Source of the DNA: Providencia sneebia DSM 19967
GTDB lineage: Bacteria > Pseudomonadota > Gammaproteobacteria > Enterobacterales > Enterobacteriaceae
NCBI RefSeq assembly: GCF_000314895.2
Contig: NZ_CM001773.1
Coordinates: forward strand, 1 to 60,439
DNA: 60,439 nucleotides
Direction of reading: 5' to 3'
A program made the translations under genes and the position numbers. Shown one piece after another: positions 15,804 to 24,385 of this stretch (positions within the stretch are counted from its first letter, which is position 1; every line of letters starts with the position of its first letter). Below the pieces are notes generated by a model that did not search any database, was not told where the DNA came from, and saw only the letters and a program-made list of their open reading frames with translations.

Positions 15804-16061
15804 TCATGCGTTTTGACGATGAGAATTCCCATGAACAATATTGCCACCATTTCGCAATGAATCGATATAGTCGGCATACCACTGCATCATTTCACGTCTC
15901 CCTGCCAAATATTGCGCCATGGTTATAGGTTCCACGTATCGCATTTTTATTGCTATGCGCCAGCTGTGTTTCAATCCAAGCGCTGTTAAAACCTTTCTCA
16001 CGATAATCCTCATCTCGTGGCGGAGACCGTGTCCTGTTAGCCTTCCTTCATACCTAAGCAA
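15804..16061 (-). pseudogene. Decayed tyrosine-integrase C-terminus
   Basis: The frame contains GRLTGHGLRHEMR (HxxR-like box) and ends YLAGRREMMQWYADYIDSLRNG, the typical C-terminus of P4-type integrases. The middle, with the expected His/Trp and Tyr motifs, is scrambled. It is a relic of a third integrase downstream of integrase 2, mirrored by the shorter relic at 150-206 downstream of integrase 1. Confidence 0.6.
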
Positions 16062-16133
16062 TTAAATCGCTTTCTTGACTAACCAGCTTTTGATGAGTAT
16101 CTAGCAAGGTATGCAAAACTGTATCTGCAAGCC

Positions 16134-17399
16134 TCACACTATCTCATTGCCTAATTTAGCAAAACTAAACGGCGAAATTTCCCTTTCCCTATTCGCATCC
16201 AGATAATCAGCCCACCATTGCACCATCAGTCGTCTTTCCTCAATATGCTCAGCCTTATGAATATAAGCAGCTCTTACTGAATTGCGTTCTTGGTGGCTCA
16301 TTTGCCTTTCTACTGCATCCTTCGACCATAGCCCTGACTCAATCAACGAGCTACAAGCCATCGTTCTGAAACCATGTCCACAGACTTCCGTCTTAGTGTC
16401 ATAGCCCATCACACGTAACGCGTTGTTAACTGTGTTTTCACTCATTGGTTTTCTAGGATTGTGATCGCCGATAAAGATCAGTTCGTGGTTGCCACTGAAT
16501 TGATAGATCTGTTTTAAGATCTCAATGGCTTGTCGGCTTAAAGGGACTAAGTGAGGAGTACGCATTTTTGATCCACGATGAGAGTGCTTAACCCCTTCTA
16601 TCGCTTCGCGTTCAGCAGGGATCGTCCACATGGCATTATCAAAATCGATTTCATCCCAGCGAGCAAAGCGCAATTCACTGGAACGAATAAAAACTAACAA
16701 GGTAAGTTTGACAGCAAGTTTAGTTAAAGGTCTTCCCTTATAATCATCGATACGTTGTAAGAACTCGGGTAGACGTTTAAGCTCTAAAGCGGCTCTGTGG
16801 ACTCGTTTACCTGTCGCAACTGCACCCGCCATGTCTTGCGCTGGGTTATAGTCGATTAAACCGCTTTGTACAGCATAACGCATTATGGCTGTCACACGTT
16901 GTTGTAAACGTGCTGCAACCTCAAGACGTCCAGACATCTCTACGGCTTTAATCGGTTCAAGTAGATCACGAGTGTTTAGTTCGGCAATATTGCGTTTACC
17001 AATAGCAGCAAAGATATTGTCCTCAAGGCTTTTAAGGACTCGATGGCTATGCCCTTCTGACCACTTTTTATTGGTCGCGTGCCAATCACGAGCTACCTTC
17101 TCAAAGGTGTTAAATTCCTTTTGCTGTTCTTCCTTTAATTCTTTCTTGAGCTCGCGAGGATCGATACCTAAAGCGACTTGCTTTCTGGCAGCATCCCTTC
17201 TTTCTCTTGCATCCGCTAAAGAAATTTCAGGGTATACACCAAAAGCCATCAAGTGTTGTTTACCGCCAAAGCGAAAACGGAAACGCCAATATTTAGAACC
17301 ATTGGGGTGAATATAAAGAAACAAGCCATCACTGTCTGTCAGTGTATAAGCTTTATCTTCAGGTTTAGCTGCACGAACTTTTGTATCGGTTAATGCCAT
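16134..17399 (-). CDS. P4-type tyrosine integrase of the tRNA-Leu island (int2)
   Basis: A 421-aa tyrosine recombinase that should insert the island into, and excise it from, the tRNA-Leu gene 317 bp upstream. It has an N-terminal DUF4102 arm-binding domain (MALTDTKVRAAKPED), a core-binding domain, and a catalytic domain with Arg in RSSELR, the HGFR box, His in MSHQERN and Tyr in AAYIHKAE. The ATG at 17,399 is preferred: it gives the same N-terminus and length as integrase 1 and has GAGG upstream. A GTG at 17,417 would add six residues. The C-terminal block is identical in protein to integrase 1, while the N-terminal region, which reads arm sites, differs more. Confidence 0.93.
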   Translation of the reverse strand: MALTDTKVRAAKPEDKAYTLTDSDGLFLYIHPNGSKYWRFRFRFGGKQHLMAFGVYPEISLADARERRDAARKQVALGIDPRELKKELKEEQQKEFNTFEKVARDWHATNKKWSEGHSHRVLKSLEDNIFAAIGKRNIAELNTRDLLEPIKAVEMSGRLEVAARLQQRVTAIMRYAVQSGLIDYNPAQDMAGAVATGKRVHRAALELKRLPEFLQRIDDYKGRPLTKLAVKLTLLVFIRSSELRFARWDEIDFDNAMWTIPAEREAIEGVKHSHRGSKMRTPHLVPLSRQAIEILKQIYQFSGNHELIFIGDHNPRKPMSENTVNNALRVMGYDTKTEVCGHGFRTMACSSLIESGLWSKDAVERQMSHQERNSVRAAYIHKAEHIEERRLMVQWWADYLDANREREISPFSFAKLGNEIV

Positions 17400-17421
17400 A
17401 TTCTTTATCCTCTTCACCCCA

Positions 17422-17595
17422 GAGTGAGTATATAAACGAGATATCTCAGATTACAGTCGATGATTTCGAGTTACATAAACAACTAAGTATCTACGCCAAA
17501 GGCTGCGCCTGCATTGCTTTAGCATTGGTAATTCAAGATATAATGAGTATACAAACATTATCGAAGCGAAGATATACTCAGTTATATACTCACTC
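17422..17595. repeat. Putative integrase-2 arm-type sites
   Basis: GAGTGAGTATATAA (17,422-17,435) recurs exactly inverted as TTATATACTCACTC (17,582-17,595). Two shorter copies, GAGTATACAAAC (17,545-17,556) and ATATACTCA (17,572-17,580), lie between. They sit between int2 and the tRNA terminus, the expected place for arm sites, and differ from those of int1. Confidence 0.55.
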
Positions 17596-17680
17596 GGAGG
17601 TTGATGTGGGTTGAGTTAAGTTGACATACATTGACTGAAAACGCGAGGGAAGCCTTGCAAATACTGGATTTTAGATACAA

Positions 17681-17702
17681 AAAAAGACGTCGGTTGACGT
17701 CT
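17681..17702 (-). terminator. Terminator of tRNA-Leu
   Basis: AGACGTC-AACC-GACGTCT followed by TTTT on the minus strand, 13 bp past the tRNA CCA. The same 18-mer follows the tRNA-Phe fragment at 1,673-1,690. Confidence 0.8.
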
Positions 17703-17715
17703 CTTGATGTTCTTA

Positions 17716-17800
17716 TGGTGCCGAAGGCCGGACTCGAACCGGCACACCCGAAGGCGGTTGATTTTGAATCAACTGCGTCTACCAATTCCGCCACTCCGGC
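17716..17800 (-). tRNA. leuX: tRNA-Leu (anticodon CAA)
   Basis: An 85-nt cloverleaf: acceptor GCCGGAG/CTTCGGC (one G-U), long class II variable arm, anticodon stem GTTGA/TCAAC with loop TTCAAAA giving CAA, T arm GCCGG-TTCGAGT-CCGGC, and an encoded CCA. leuX is a common island insertion site in enterobacteria; integrase 2 lies directly downstream, and the tRNA is intact. Confidence 0.95.
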
Positions 17801-17832
17801 ACGAAGTGATGTGTTTCTTGGAAAACGTGGTC

Positions 17833-17860
17833 ATTATACTTGCCTTGTCTTGACTAGCAA
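17833..17860 (-). promoter_or_regulatory. Promoter of tRNA-Leu
   Basis: On the minus strand, -35 TTGCTA (17,855-17,860) and -10 TATAAT (17,833-17,838) are separated by 16 bp, about 33 bp upstream of the tRNA. Confidence 0.6.
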
Positions 17861-18074
17861 CATTTATATTGAGAATTCAGTTTGTTCGCTTAAAAAAAAA
17901 GCATCTTGAGTAAATCATCATCGGGTTTATTATTTGATCGTTTTTATTTATCCATTCGTTTGCGGTTATGTTACTTTAATCAAATATTTGATTTAATCAC
18001 TCGCTTGTATATTGTTACTCGCGGCGTAATGCCACTATGTTTGGCAATGTTGCACTTATATCAATACCAAAGGT

Positions 18075-18170
18075 ATGAAAAACATGGGTTTCCTAAGTTG
18101 GATAGCAATAGGCATTGTTGCTGGCATCTTAATTGGTGCTTTGATGAAAGTCTTTTCGAAAAAGAAATAA
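18075..18170 (+). CDS. 28-31-aa single-span membrane peptide
   Basis: A very short frame: MKNMGFLSWIAIGIVAGILI followed by GALMKVFSKKK. One hydrophobic helix with GxxxG-like spacing is capped by a basic C-terminal tail, so the N-terminus is probably outside and the tail cytoplasmic. AAAGG lies 10 nt before the second ATG (18,084), which is the better start and would give 28 residues. The opening resembles the first helix of GlsB/YeaQ/YmgE-type small membrane proteins, but it is much shorter. It lies between tRNA-Leu and ampH on the core side. Coding is inferred from composition and the ribosome site. Confidence 0.5.
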   Translation: MKNMGFLSWIAIGIVAGILIGALMKVFSKKK

Positions 18171-18230
18171 ATTGGCTCTAAAACATATTGAGACCATTGG
18201 CAAAATTATTACATCGGCTGGCTGCTAAAC

Positions 18231-19454
18231 ATGAAGAATTCGTTATTAAAAATGCTGTCCGTTTCTACCTTAGCCCTTGCATTAGCGGCTTGTACAAGCA
18301 CGACAGAAAAACAACCAAAATTATTACAAGGCAATGATGCCATATCAAATGACTGGCGAGTCTTTGAAGGAAATCAGCGTACCTATGAGCGTGTCGCTAA
18401 AATTGTCGATATGTATGCAAACCGCATCTTCAATGAAAGCGATGCCCGTGGAATGGCTATTATTGTCATTGATAATAACCAATCTTTATCACGTTATTAC
18501 GGTGAAACTGCGCCCGGAAATGGTAAAAAACCGGGGCCAAATTCGCTGATCCGTATAGCTTCTATTACCAAATTGATGACCAGCGAGATTTTAATTAAGC
18601 TCGAACAAGACCATAAATTATTAATCACAGATCCATTACAACAATACAGTTATCATGGCGTTTCTGTTCCTGATAATAATAGTGGGCAACCTATCCGTTT
18701 GTACCATCTCGCTAGCCATACTAGCGGTTTACCAAGAGAACAACCTGGCGGAGTCTGGGGGCGCCCTGTATTTATATGGCCAACACAAAGCAATCGTTGG
18801 ACTTGGCTGAAAAACGGAAAACTTGATGCAACACCGGGCACTGAAGCATCTTACTCCAATCTTGCTTATGACTTATTAGCGGATGCAATGATTAAAGCTT
18901 CAGGTCAATCTTACCCACAACTTTTTAGCCGATATGTCACTTCACCGGCCAAAATGACGAATACAACTTATACGCCAAATGCTTCTCAATGTGCTCGGTT
19001 AATGATAGGAACAAAACCGAGTCCATGTCACAACACATTGGCCGCGGCAGGTAGTGGTGGCGTTTATTCTACACCTGCTGATATGCAAAAATGGATGCAA
19101 GAGTTTTTATCTACAAATAAAAATTTAAGGAAAGTGACGGCTGCACGTGAGCAAGGTATCTATTTTCCTAGAGAAAAATTACTAGAAGTGAAAGGCATGG
19201 ATGTTGCCGGTCACGCTGATGGGTTGGGCCTTGGCTGGGTTTATATGAAACCACAAAATGGCAAACCTGGAATTTATCAAAAAACAGGTGGTGGTGGTGG
19301 ATTTAATAGCTATATGGCTATGATCCCCCAGCAAAATATTGCGGTATTTGTTGTTATGACCCGAAAAGACAGTAGTAAATTTAGTAAGCTTACGGCTGGA
19401 GTAAATGAGATGGTTGCTGCTTTGTCGTTTAATCATGCGTATGGAAAAAGATGA
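18231..19454 (+). CDS. ampH: AmpH-like D-alanyl-D-alanine carboxypeptidase/endopeptidase (lipoprotein)
   Basis: A 407-aa serine beta-lactamase-fold enzyme closely resembling E. coli AmpH, a class C-type penicillin-binding protein that trims and cleaves peptidoglycan cross-links and takes part in murein recycling. The active-site SxxK is SITK, the second box YSN is in ASYSNLAY, and the third is KTGG in YQKTGGGGGF. Unlike E. coli AmpH, the N-terminus has a lipobox, LALAAC at residues 16-21, so it should be lipid-anchored in the periplasm. It is monocistronic with a nested-hairpin terminator. A true AmpC-type beta-lactamase role is unlikely given the overall match to AmpH. Confidence 0.9.
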   Translation: MKNSLLKMLSVSTLALALAACTSTTEKQPKLLQGNDAISNDWRVFEGNQRTYERVAKIVDMYANRIFNESDARGMAIIVIDNNQSLSRYYGETAPGNGKKPGPNSLIRIASITKLMTSEILIKLEQDHKLLITDPLQQYSYHGVSVPDNNSGQPIRLYHLASHTSGLPREQPGGVWGRPVFIWPTQSNRWTWLKNGKLDATPGTEASYSNLAYDLLADAMIKASGQSYPQLFSRYVTSPAKMTNTTYTPNASQCARLMIGTKPSPCHNTLAAAGSGGVYSTPADMQKWMQEFLSTNKNLRKVTAAREQGIYFPREKLLEVKGMDVAGHADGLGLGWVYMKPQNGKPGIYQKTGGGGGFNSYMAMIPQQNIAVFVVMTRKDSSKFSKLTAGVNEMVAALSFNHAYGKR

Positions 19455-19587
19455 AAGCGTACCGCTGACGCAGTAAATGCAATAGCGAGTTATATCCCAA
19501 CCCTAAAAAGTGGTGCTTTACGATTGATCACTTTTAAGCTTACGACACTACCGTAATTTCTCACAAGATATTGAAATAAATATTCAA

Positions 19588-19653
19588 TTCACCGTTACCG
19601 AGTTGAAATGACTGAAGATTTTAATCATTTCATCCGTAACGGTGAAATTTTTA
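19588..19653 (+). terminator. Nested hairpin terminator after ampH
   Basis: The outer stem TTCACCGTTAC (19,588-19,598) pairs with GTAACGGTGAA (19,636-19,646). An inner GAAATGA/TCATTTC stem forms within, and ATTTTTATT follows. It lies between convergent ampH and lptG and may serve both. Confidence 0.75.
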
Positions 19654-19675
19654 TTAATTGATCATTCGCTAAGCG

Positions 19676-20752
19676 TTATTTACGTTTCACCAATAGCACG
19701 ATACTAACCACTAAGAATAAGAGACTTGGTAAAAGTGCCGCTATTATTGGTGGGATCGAGTAGACCAAACTCCAACGACCAAATCCTTCATTCAATACAT
19801 AGAAAATAAATCCACCCACAATACCGGACACCACTCGCACGCCCATAGGAACAGTACGTAATGGCCCAAAAATAAATGAAACAGCCATGAGCATCATGAC
19901 GGCGGCAGATAATGGGGATAAGATTTTTTTCCACATACTTAATTGATAAACAGCAGCAACTTGCCCGCTCTCTTTCAAGTAAGTGATGTATTGATAAAGT
20001 CCTCGAATAGATAATGAATCAGCATTCAAAGATACAATACCTAATTTTTCAGGCGTTAAGTTAGTTTTCCAATCTACCGTTAAACGCTGAGCTCCTTTGA
20101 TTTTTCTCTCATTACTTAGGATAGATTCATCAACTTGGGACAATATCCACTGTTTGTTATCTTTATCATATTCACCGCTCGATGCGAACATAACAGACTG
20201 TAATTTGTTATGGTCATCAAAGCGATATATAGAGACTTCTTGGATAGATGTCGTATCTGCAATTCGTTGGATATGAATAAAATCATGCCCATCTTTTGCC
20301 CACATACCTTCATCTGTCACAACCAGCGTTTTCCCAACAATTTTTTCTGCACGATAATTTCTAGCCCATTGGTCACCTGCCGGTGCTACCCACTCACCAA
20401 TGAACATAGCAACAATAACTAGCGGAATAGCTGTTTTCATCACAGACAGTGCGATTTGTAGGCGGCTGAAACCGGATGCTTGCATGACGACTAATTCACT
20501 GCGAGAAGCTAATGCACCTAAACCTAATAGTGCTCCCAATAGTGCCGCCATTGGGAAAAAGATATCAATATCCTTAGGCACAGTCAGTAAAGTGAATACA
20601 CCAGCACTTAGCGCGGTATAATCACCATCCCCGACTTTGCGGAGCTGCTCGACGAACTTAATTATCCCAGCGAGTGAAACCAGCATAAATAAGGTCATCA
20701 AAATAGAGTTCAGGATAGTTCGTCCGATATACCTGTCTAAAACACCAAACAT
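19676..20752 (-). CDS. lptG: LPS export ABC transporter permease LptG
   Basis: A 358-aa inner-membrane permease of the LptB2FG transporter, which extracts lipopolysaccharide from the inner membrane and passes it to LptC and LptA. It has three N-terminal membrane segments, a periplasmic beta-jellyroll domain (about 130-260) and three C-terminal segments. The sequence MFGVLDRYIGRTILNSILMT is a typical LptG start. Its ATG shares one base with the lptF stop (TGATG), so the two are translationally coupled. In E. coli leuX lies in the same neighbourhood. Confidence 0.96.
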   Translation of the reverse strand: MFGVLDRYIGRTILNSILMTLFMLVSLAGIIKFVEQLRKVGDGDYTALSAGVFTLLTVPKDIDIFFPMAALLGALLGLGALASRSELVVMQASGFSRLQIALSVMKTAIPLVIVAMFIGEWVAPAGDQWARNYRAEKIVGKTLVVTDEGMWAKDGHDFIHIQRIADTTSIQEVSIYRFDDHNKLQSVMFASSGEYDKDNKQWILSQVDESILSNERKIKGAQRLTVDWKTNLTPEKLGIVSLNADSLSIRGLYQYITYLKESGQVAAVYQLSMWKKILSPLSAAVMMLMAVSFIFGPLRTVPMGVRVVSGIVGGFIFYVLNEGFGRWSLVYSIPPIIAALLPSLLFLVVSIVLLVKRK

Positions 20753-21849
20753 CAGGCAACCCCTCTATTAAATTTCATTCGCAAGCGACGCATTGGCACG
20801 GTATTCCAAATATTAAGAATGATTGCCAAAATTAAATAACCGATATTCACGGCCCACATTGCATATTTCGGGTCAACATCCCCCTTCTCCGCGCTATTGC
20901 GCAGTGTGCTTTGTAGTAGGAAGAAAATAAGGTATAGCAGCATAGCAGGAAGCATACTCAAAACACGCCCTTGGCGCGGATTCACTTCACTTAATGGCAC
21001 AACCATCAATGCCATCACAACCACAGAAAAGACAATTGTTAAACGCCAATGGAATTCTGCATTTGAGTCGAGATCATTTGCTTTCCATAGCTCAGACATG
21101 CTTTTTTGTTCAACACGATCCTTTTTCTCTTCACTGGTTTTATGGTCAATGATGGCTTGATAATTTTTAAATTCAGTAATGCGGAAGTCGCGTAAAAGAG
21201 CAGTGCCTTCATAACGCGTCCCTTCATCTAGCACAACAACTTGACGACCATCAGCATCCTCTTTGATATAACCGCTATCCGCAACCACAACTGATGGGCG
21301 CTGTTCATTCGCCTGATGTAGCTGAGCGAGAAAGACATTTTTAAAGTTGTTACCTTTCACATCACCAATATAAAGGACAATGTTACGATCTTTTGTCGTT
21401 TTAAATTGGCCTTCAACCATAGCAGCAAGTCCTGGGTTTGCCTGAGCATCTGCCAACACTTGTTCTTGATATTGAGAAGACCACGGGAGCATCCAAGTGA
21501 TATTACCAATCGCAACTAGGGCTGTCAGCGTTGCTAACACCAAAGCGGCTTTGACTAAAACACTTTTACCCAAACCGCAGGCATGCATCACCGTAATTTC
21601 ACTTTCGGTATAAAGTCTACTGTATGTCATTAAAAGCCCAAGAAATAGGCTCAAAGGTAAGATTAATTGCGCCATTTGTGGCACACCTAATCCTAATAAA
21701 GGTAATACTAAGCTTGATGGAATATTACCCTGTACCGCAGCCCCGAGAACATCGATAGACTTTTGGCTAAAAAAAATCAACATCAGCACAAATAAGATGG
21801 CTAATTGACTTTTCAGGGTTTCACGTACCAAATATTTAATAATAATCAC
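20752..21849 (-). CDS. lptF: LPS export ABC transporter permease LptF
   Basis: A 365-aa partner of LptG in the lipopolysaccharide export pump. It begins MIIIKYLVRETLKSQLAILF, shows the 3+3 membrane-segment plan with a central periplasmic domain and ends with a basic cytoplasmic tail (PMRRLRMKFNRG). It is divergent from pepA, as in E. coli, with promoters in the 277-bp gap. Confidence 0.96.
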   Translation of the reverse strand: MIIIKYLVRETLKSQLAILFVLMLIFFSQKSIDVLGAAVQGNIPSSLVLPLLGLGVPQMAQLILPLSLFLGLLMTYSRLYTESEITVMHACGLGKSVLVKAALVLATLTALVAIGNITWMLPWSSQYQEQVLADAQANPGLAAMVEGQFKTTKDRNIVLYIGDVKGNNFKNVFLAQLHQANEQRPSVVVADSGYIKEDADGRQVVVLDEGTRYEGTALLRDFRITEFKNYQAIIDHKTSEEKKDRVEQKSMSELWKANDLDSNAEFHWRLTIVFSVVVMALMVVPLSEVNPRQGRVLSMLPAMLLYLIFFLLQSTLRNSAEKGDVDPKYAMWAVNIGYLILAIILNIWNTVPMRRLRMKFNRGVA

Positions 21850-22126
21850 GCTTATACGCCTGTGAAAACTTGTCTTTTGGGTGGAAAATGGCTAAGTTCG
21901 TTTAATATCTACCATTTATTAACATATACTCTGGCTCATTCTATGACTAGAATGATATAAAAGCATTCTCTATACTGATAACCCAATCAGAACATGCTTA
22001 TTATTATCTAAAAACCAGATATTCGCGCAGTTTAACATAAAGAGTTCATTCTCTATGAGGTAGATGATGCGGAACGCTAATTTTAGCGAGAGCATGAGCC
22101 TTTGTCTTTAAGATTCAGGAGAACGC

Positions 22127-23638
22127 ATGGAGTTTAGTGTAAAAAGTGGTAGTCCGGAAAAACAACGTAGCGCATGTATCGTTGTCGGAGTCTTTGAACC
22201 ACGCCGTCTGTCCCCTATAGCTGAACAGCTGGACAAAATAAGTGACGGATATATCAGCGCCCTGTTACGCCGCGGGGAACTTGAAGGTAAAGTAGGCCAA
22301 TCCCTACTACTCCATCATGTACCAAATGTGCTGTCCGAACGTATTCTACTCATTGGTTGTGGTAAAGAACGTGAGCTAGATGAACGTCAATTTAAACAAA
22401 TCATTCAGAAAACCATTAATACGCTGAATGAGACAGGTTCAATGGAAGCCGTTTGCTTCTTAACTGAGCTGCATGTTAAAGGCCGTAATAATTACTGGAA
22501 AGTACGTCAAGCCGTTGAGACAGCGAAAGAATCACTGTACGTATTTGACCAATTAAAAAGTAATAAGACTGAACACCGCCGTCCATTACGCAAATTGGTC
22601 TTTAATGTGCCAACACGCCGTGAACTGACCAGTGGCGAGCGCGCAATTTCTCACGGCCTCGCGATTGCATCTGGCGTTAAAGCGGCAAAAGATCTTGGAA
22701 ATATGCCACCAAATATCTGTAATGCAGGTTATTTGGCTTCTCAAGCGCGTCAATTAGCCGATATTCCTGACAATAGACTGACAACTCGCGTCATTGGTGA
22801 AGAACAAATGAAAGAGTTAGGCATGAATGCTTATCTCGCAGTTGGTCATGGTTCACAAAATGAATCGCTGATGTCTATTATGGAGTACAAAGGCAACCCA
22901 GATCCGGATGCCAAGCCAATTGTACTGCTTGGTAAAGGCCTCACATTTGACTCAGGTGGTATTTCCATCAAGCCTGCTGATAGCATGGATGAAATGAAAT
23001 ACGACATGTGTGGTGCTGCAACTGTTTACGGCGTCATGCGTTTTGTCACAGAATTACAATTGCCTATCAATGTTGTCGGTATTCTGGCTGGCTGTGAGAA
23101 TATGCCAGGCACCAATGCTTATCGCCCAGGTGATATCCTCACCACAATGTCAGGTCAAACAGTTGAAGTTCTGAATACAGATGCGGAAGGCCGTTTAGTG
23201 CTGTGTGATTCTCTGACCTATGTTGAGCGTTTTGAGCCTGAATTAGTCATTGATATTGCAACACTAACGGGTGCATGTGTTATTGCTTTAGGTAGCCACT
23301 ACACCGGTTTGATGTCGAACCATAACCCTCTTGCTCATGAGCTACTTAATGCCTCAGAACAAGCTGGCGACCGTGCATGGCGTTTACCATTAGCTGACGA
23401 ATATTATGATCAAATTGCATCTAACTTTGCTGATCTAGCAAATACAGGTGGTCGTCCGGGTGGTGCTATCACTGCGGGTTGTTTCCTTGCTCGCTTTGCA
23501 ACGAAATATAATTGGGCTCACTTGGATATTGCAGGAACAGCATGGCGTTCTGGTAAAGCCAAAGGTGCGACAGGTCGTCCTGTATCAATGCTGTCACAAT
23601 TTCTACTAAATCGTGCTGGCCTCAACGTTGATGAATAA
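22127..23638 (+). CDS. pepA: Leucyl aminopeptidase PepA
   Basis: A 503-aa M17 di-metal aminopeptidase that releases N-terminal residues from peptides; in E. coli the hexamer also binds DNA at Xer recombination sites and the carAB control region. The active-site signature NTDAEGRL is present, with metal ligands in [15 protein letters not shown] and the catalytic Lys in that segment. Length is that of E. coli PepA. CAGGAG lies before the ATG. A hairpin terminator follows. Confidence 0.97.
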   Translation: MEFSVKSGSPEKQRSACIVVGVFEPRRLSPIAEQLDKISDGYISALLRRGELEGKVGQSLLLHHVPNVLSERILLIGCGKERELDERQFKQIIQKTINTLNETGSMEAVCFLTELHVKGRNNYWKVRQAVETAKESLYVFDQLKSNKTEHRRPLRKLVFNVPTRRELTSGERAISHGLAIASGVKAAKDLGNMPPNICNAGYLASQARQLADIPDNRLTTRVIGEEQMKELGMNAYLAVGHGSQNESLMSIMEYKGNPDPDAKPIVLLGKGLTFDSGGISIKPADSMDEMKYDMCGAATVYGVMRFVTELQLPINVVGILAGCENMPGTNAYRPGDILTTMSGQTVEVLNTDAEGRLVLCDSLTYVERFEPELVIDIATLTGACVIALGSHYTGLMSNHNPLAHELLNASEQAGDRAWRLPLADEYYDQIASNFADLANTGGRPGGAITAGCFLARFATKYNWAHLDIAGTAWRSGKAKGATGRPVSMLSQFLLNRAGLNVDE

Positions 23639-23689
23639 CAAACGTTGATTTTGATTTGCCTTAACAAATCAAATTATTAGTTGATTTAA

Positions 23690-23737
23690 TAATATTCCCG
23701 AATCGCGTAATATCGTGATTCGGGATATTATTTTTTA
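23690..23737 (+). terminator. Terminator after pepA
   Basis: ATATTCCCGAATC pairs with GATTCGGGATATT across a 12-nt loop, with ATTTTTT following. Confidence 0.85.
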
Positions 23738-23917
23738 TATGAATCAAACCACTTTAGGTCAACAGACTTTCCTCTGAGGAGTTCATTTGCGGCTGCCCAG
23801 AAAAAAGATATAATTTTCAGTCTGAATGTTGATAAATCCTATGAATTGAATCTATTGTTATTTATCGAATAACAATAGATTGATAATGCTGCAATGCGAA
23901 GAATGACGGGTAGAGAG

Positions 23918-24367
23918 ATGAAGAACGCTATTTTTTATTTACTGGAGCACCCTTCACCGCAAGAAGAGCTTGAAGCTCATGAATGGCTAGCTTGTGAGCT
24001 TGCGGCGCAAATGTGGCGTAATGGAAAACGCGTTTTAATCACCTGTGAAACGGCAGCGCAAGCAGAACAGCTTGATGAAGCACTTTGGCAAAGAGATCCC
24101 CATCAATTTGTGCCTCATAATTTAGCCGGGGAAGGTCCAAGATATGGCGCCCCCATTGAGCTTTGTTGGCCGGGTAAACGGGGAAATGCTCAACGAGATG
24201 TATTAATTAATCTTCAAAGCCAATTTGTAGACTTTGCCACCACCTTCCATGAAGTGATAGACTTTGTTCCTATTGATGAAACTTTAAAACAGTTGGCGCG
24301 TGATCGATATAAAATTTATCGTAGCGTCGGCTTCAATTTGACTATGGCCACACCGCCAACTAACTAA
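23918..24367 (+). CDS. holC: DNA polymerase III chi subunit
   Basis: A 149-aa chi subunit of the clamp loader; with psi it links the polymerase III holoenzyme to SSB on the lagging strand. MKNAIFYLLEHPSPQEELEA, then VPHNLAGEGPRYGAPIEL, then QLARDRYKIYRSVGFNL match E. coli HolC closely. The start at 23,918 matches the family N-terminus; the open frame extends eight codons further upstream. The valS ATG is 18 bp downstream of its stop, the normal enterobacterial coupling. Confidence 0.95.
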   Translation: MKNAIFYLLEHPSPQEELEAHEWLACELAAQMWRNGKRVLITCETAAQAEQLDEALWQRDPHQFVPHNLAGEGPRYGAPIELCWPGKRGNAQRDVLINLQSQFVDFATTFHEVIDFVPIDETLKQLARDRYKIYRSVGFNLTMATPPTN

Positions 24368-24385
24368 ATAACGATACAGATAAAG

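Noticed and set aside
243..17399. Gene conversion between the two integrases, suggested by identical C-terminal protein blocks
   Set aside because: The DNA of that block differs at many synonymous positions, so the identity reflects selection on the protein.
17906..18181. 91-aa plus-strand frame before ampH
   Set aside because: Composition is not protein-like and it overlaps, in another frame, the better 28-31-aa membrane peptide.
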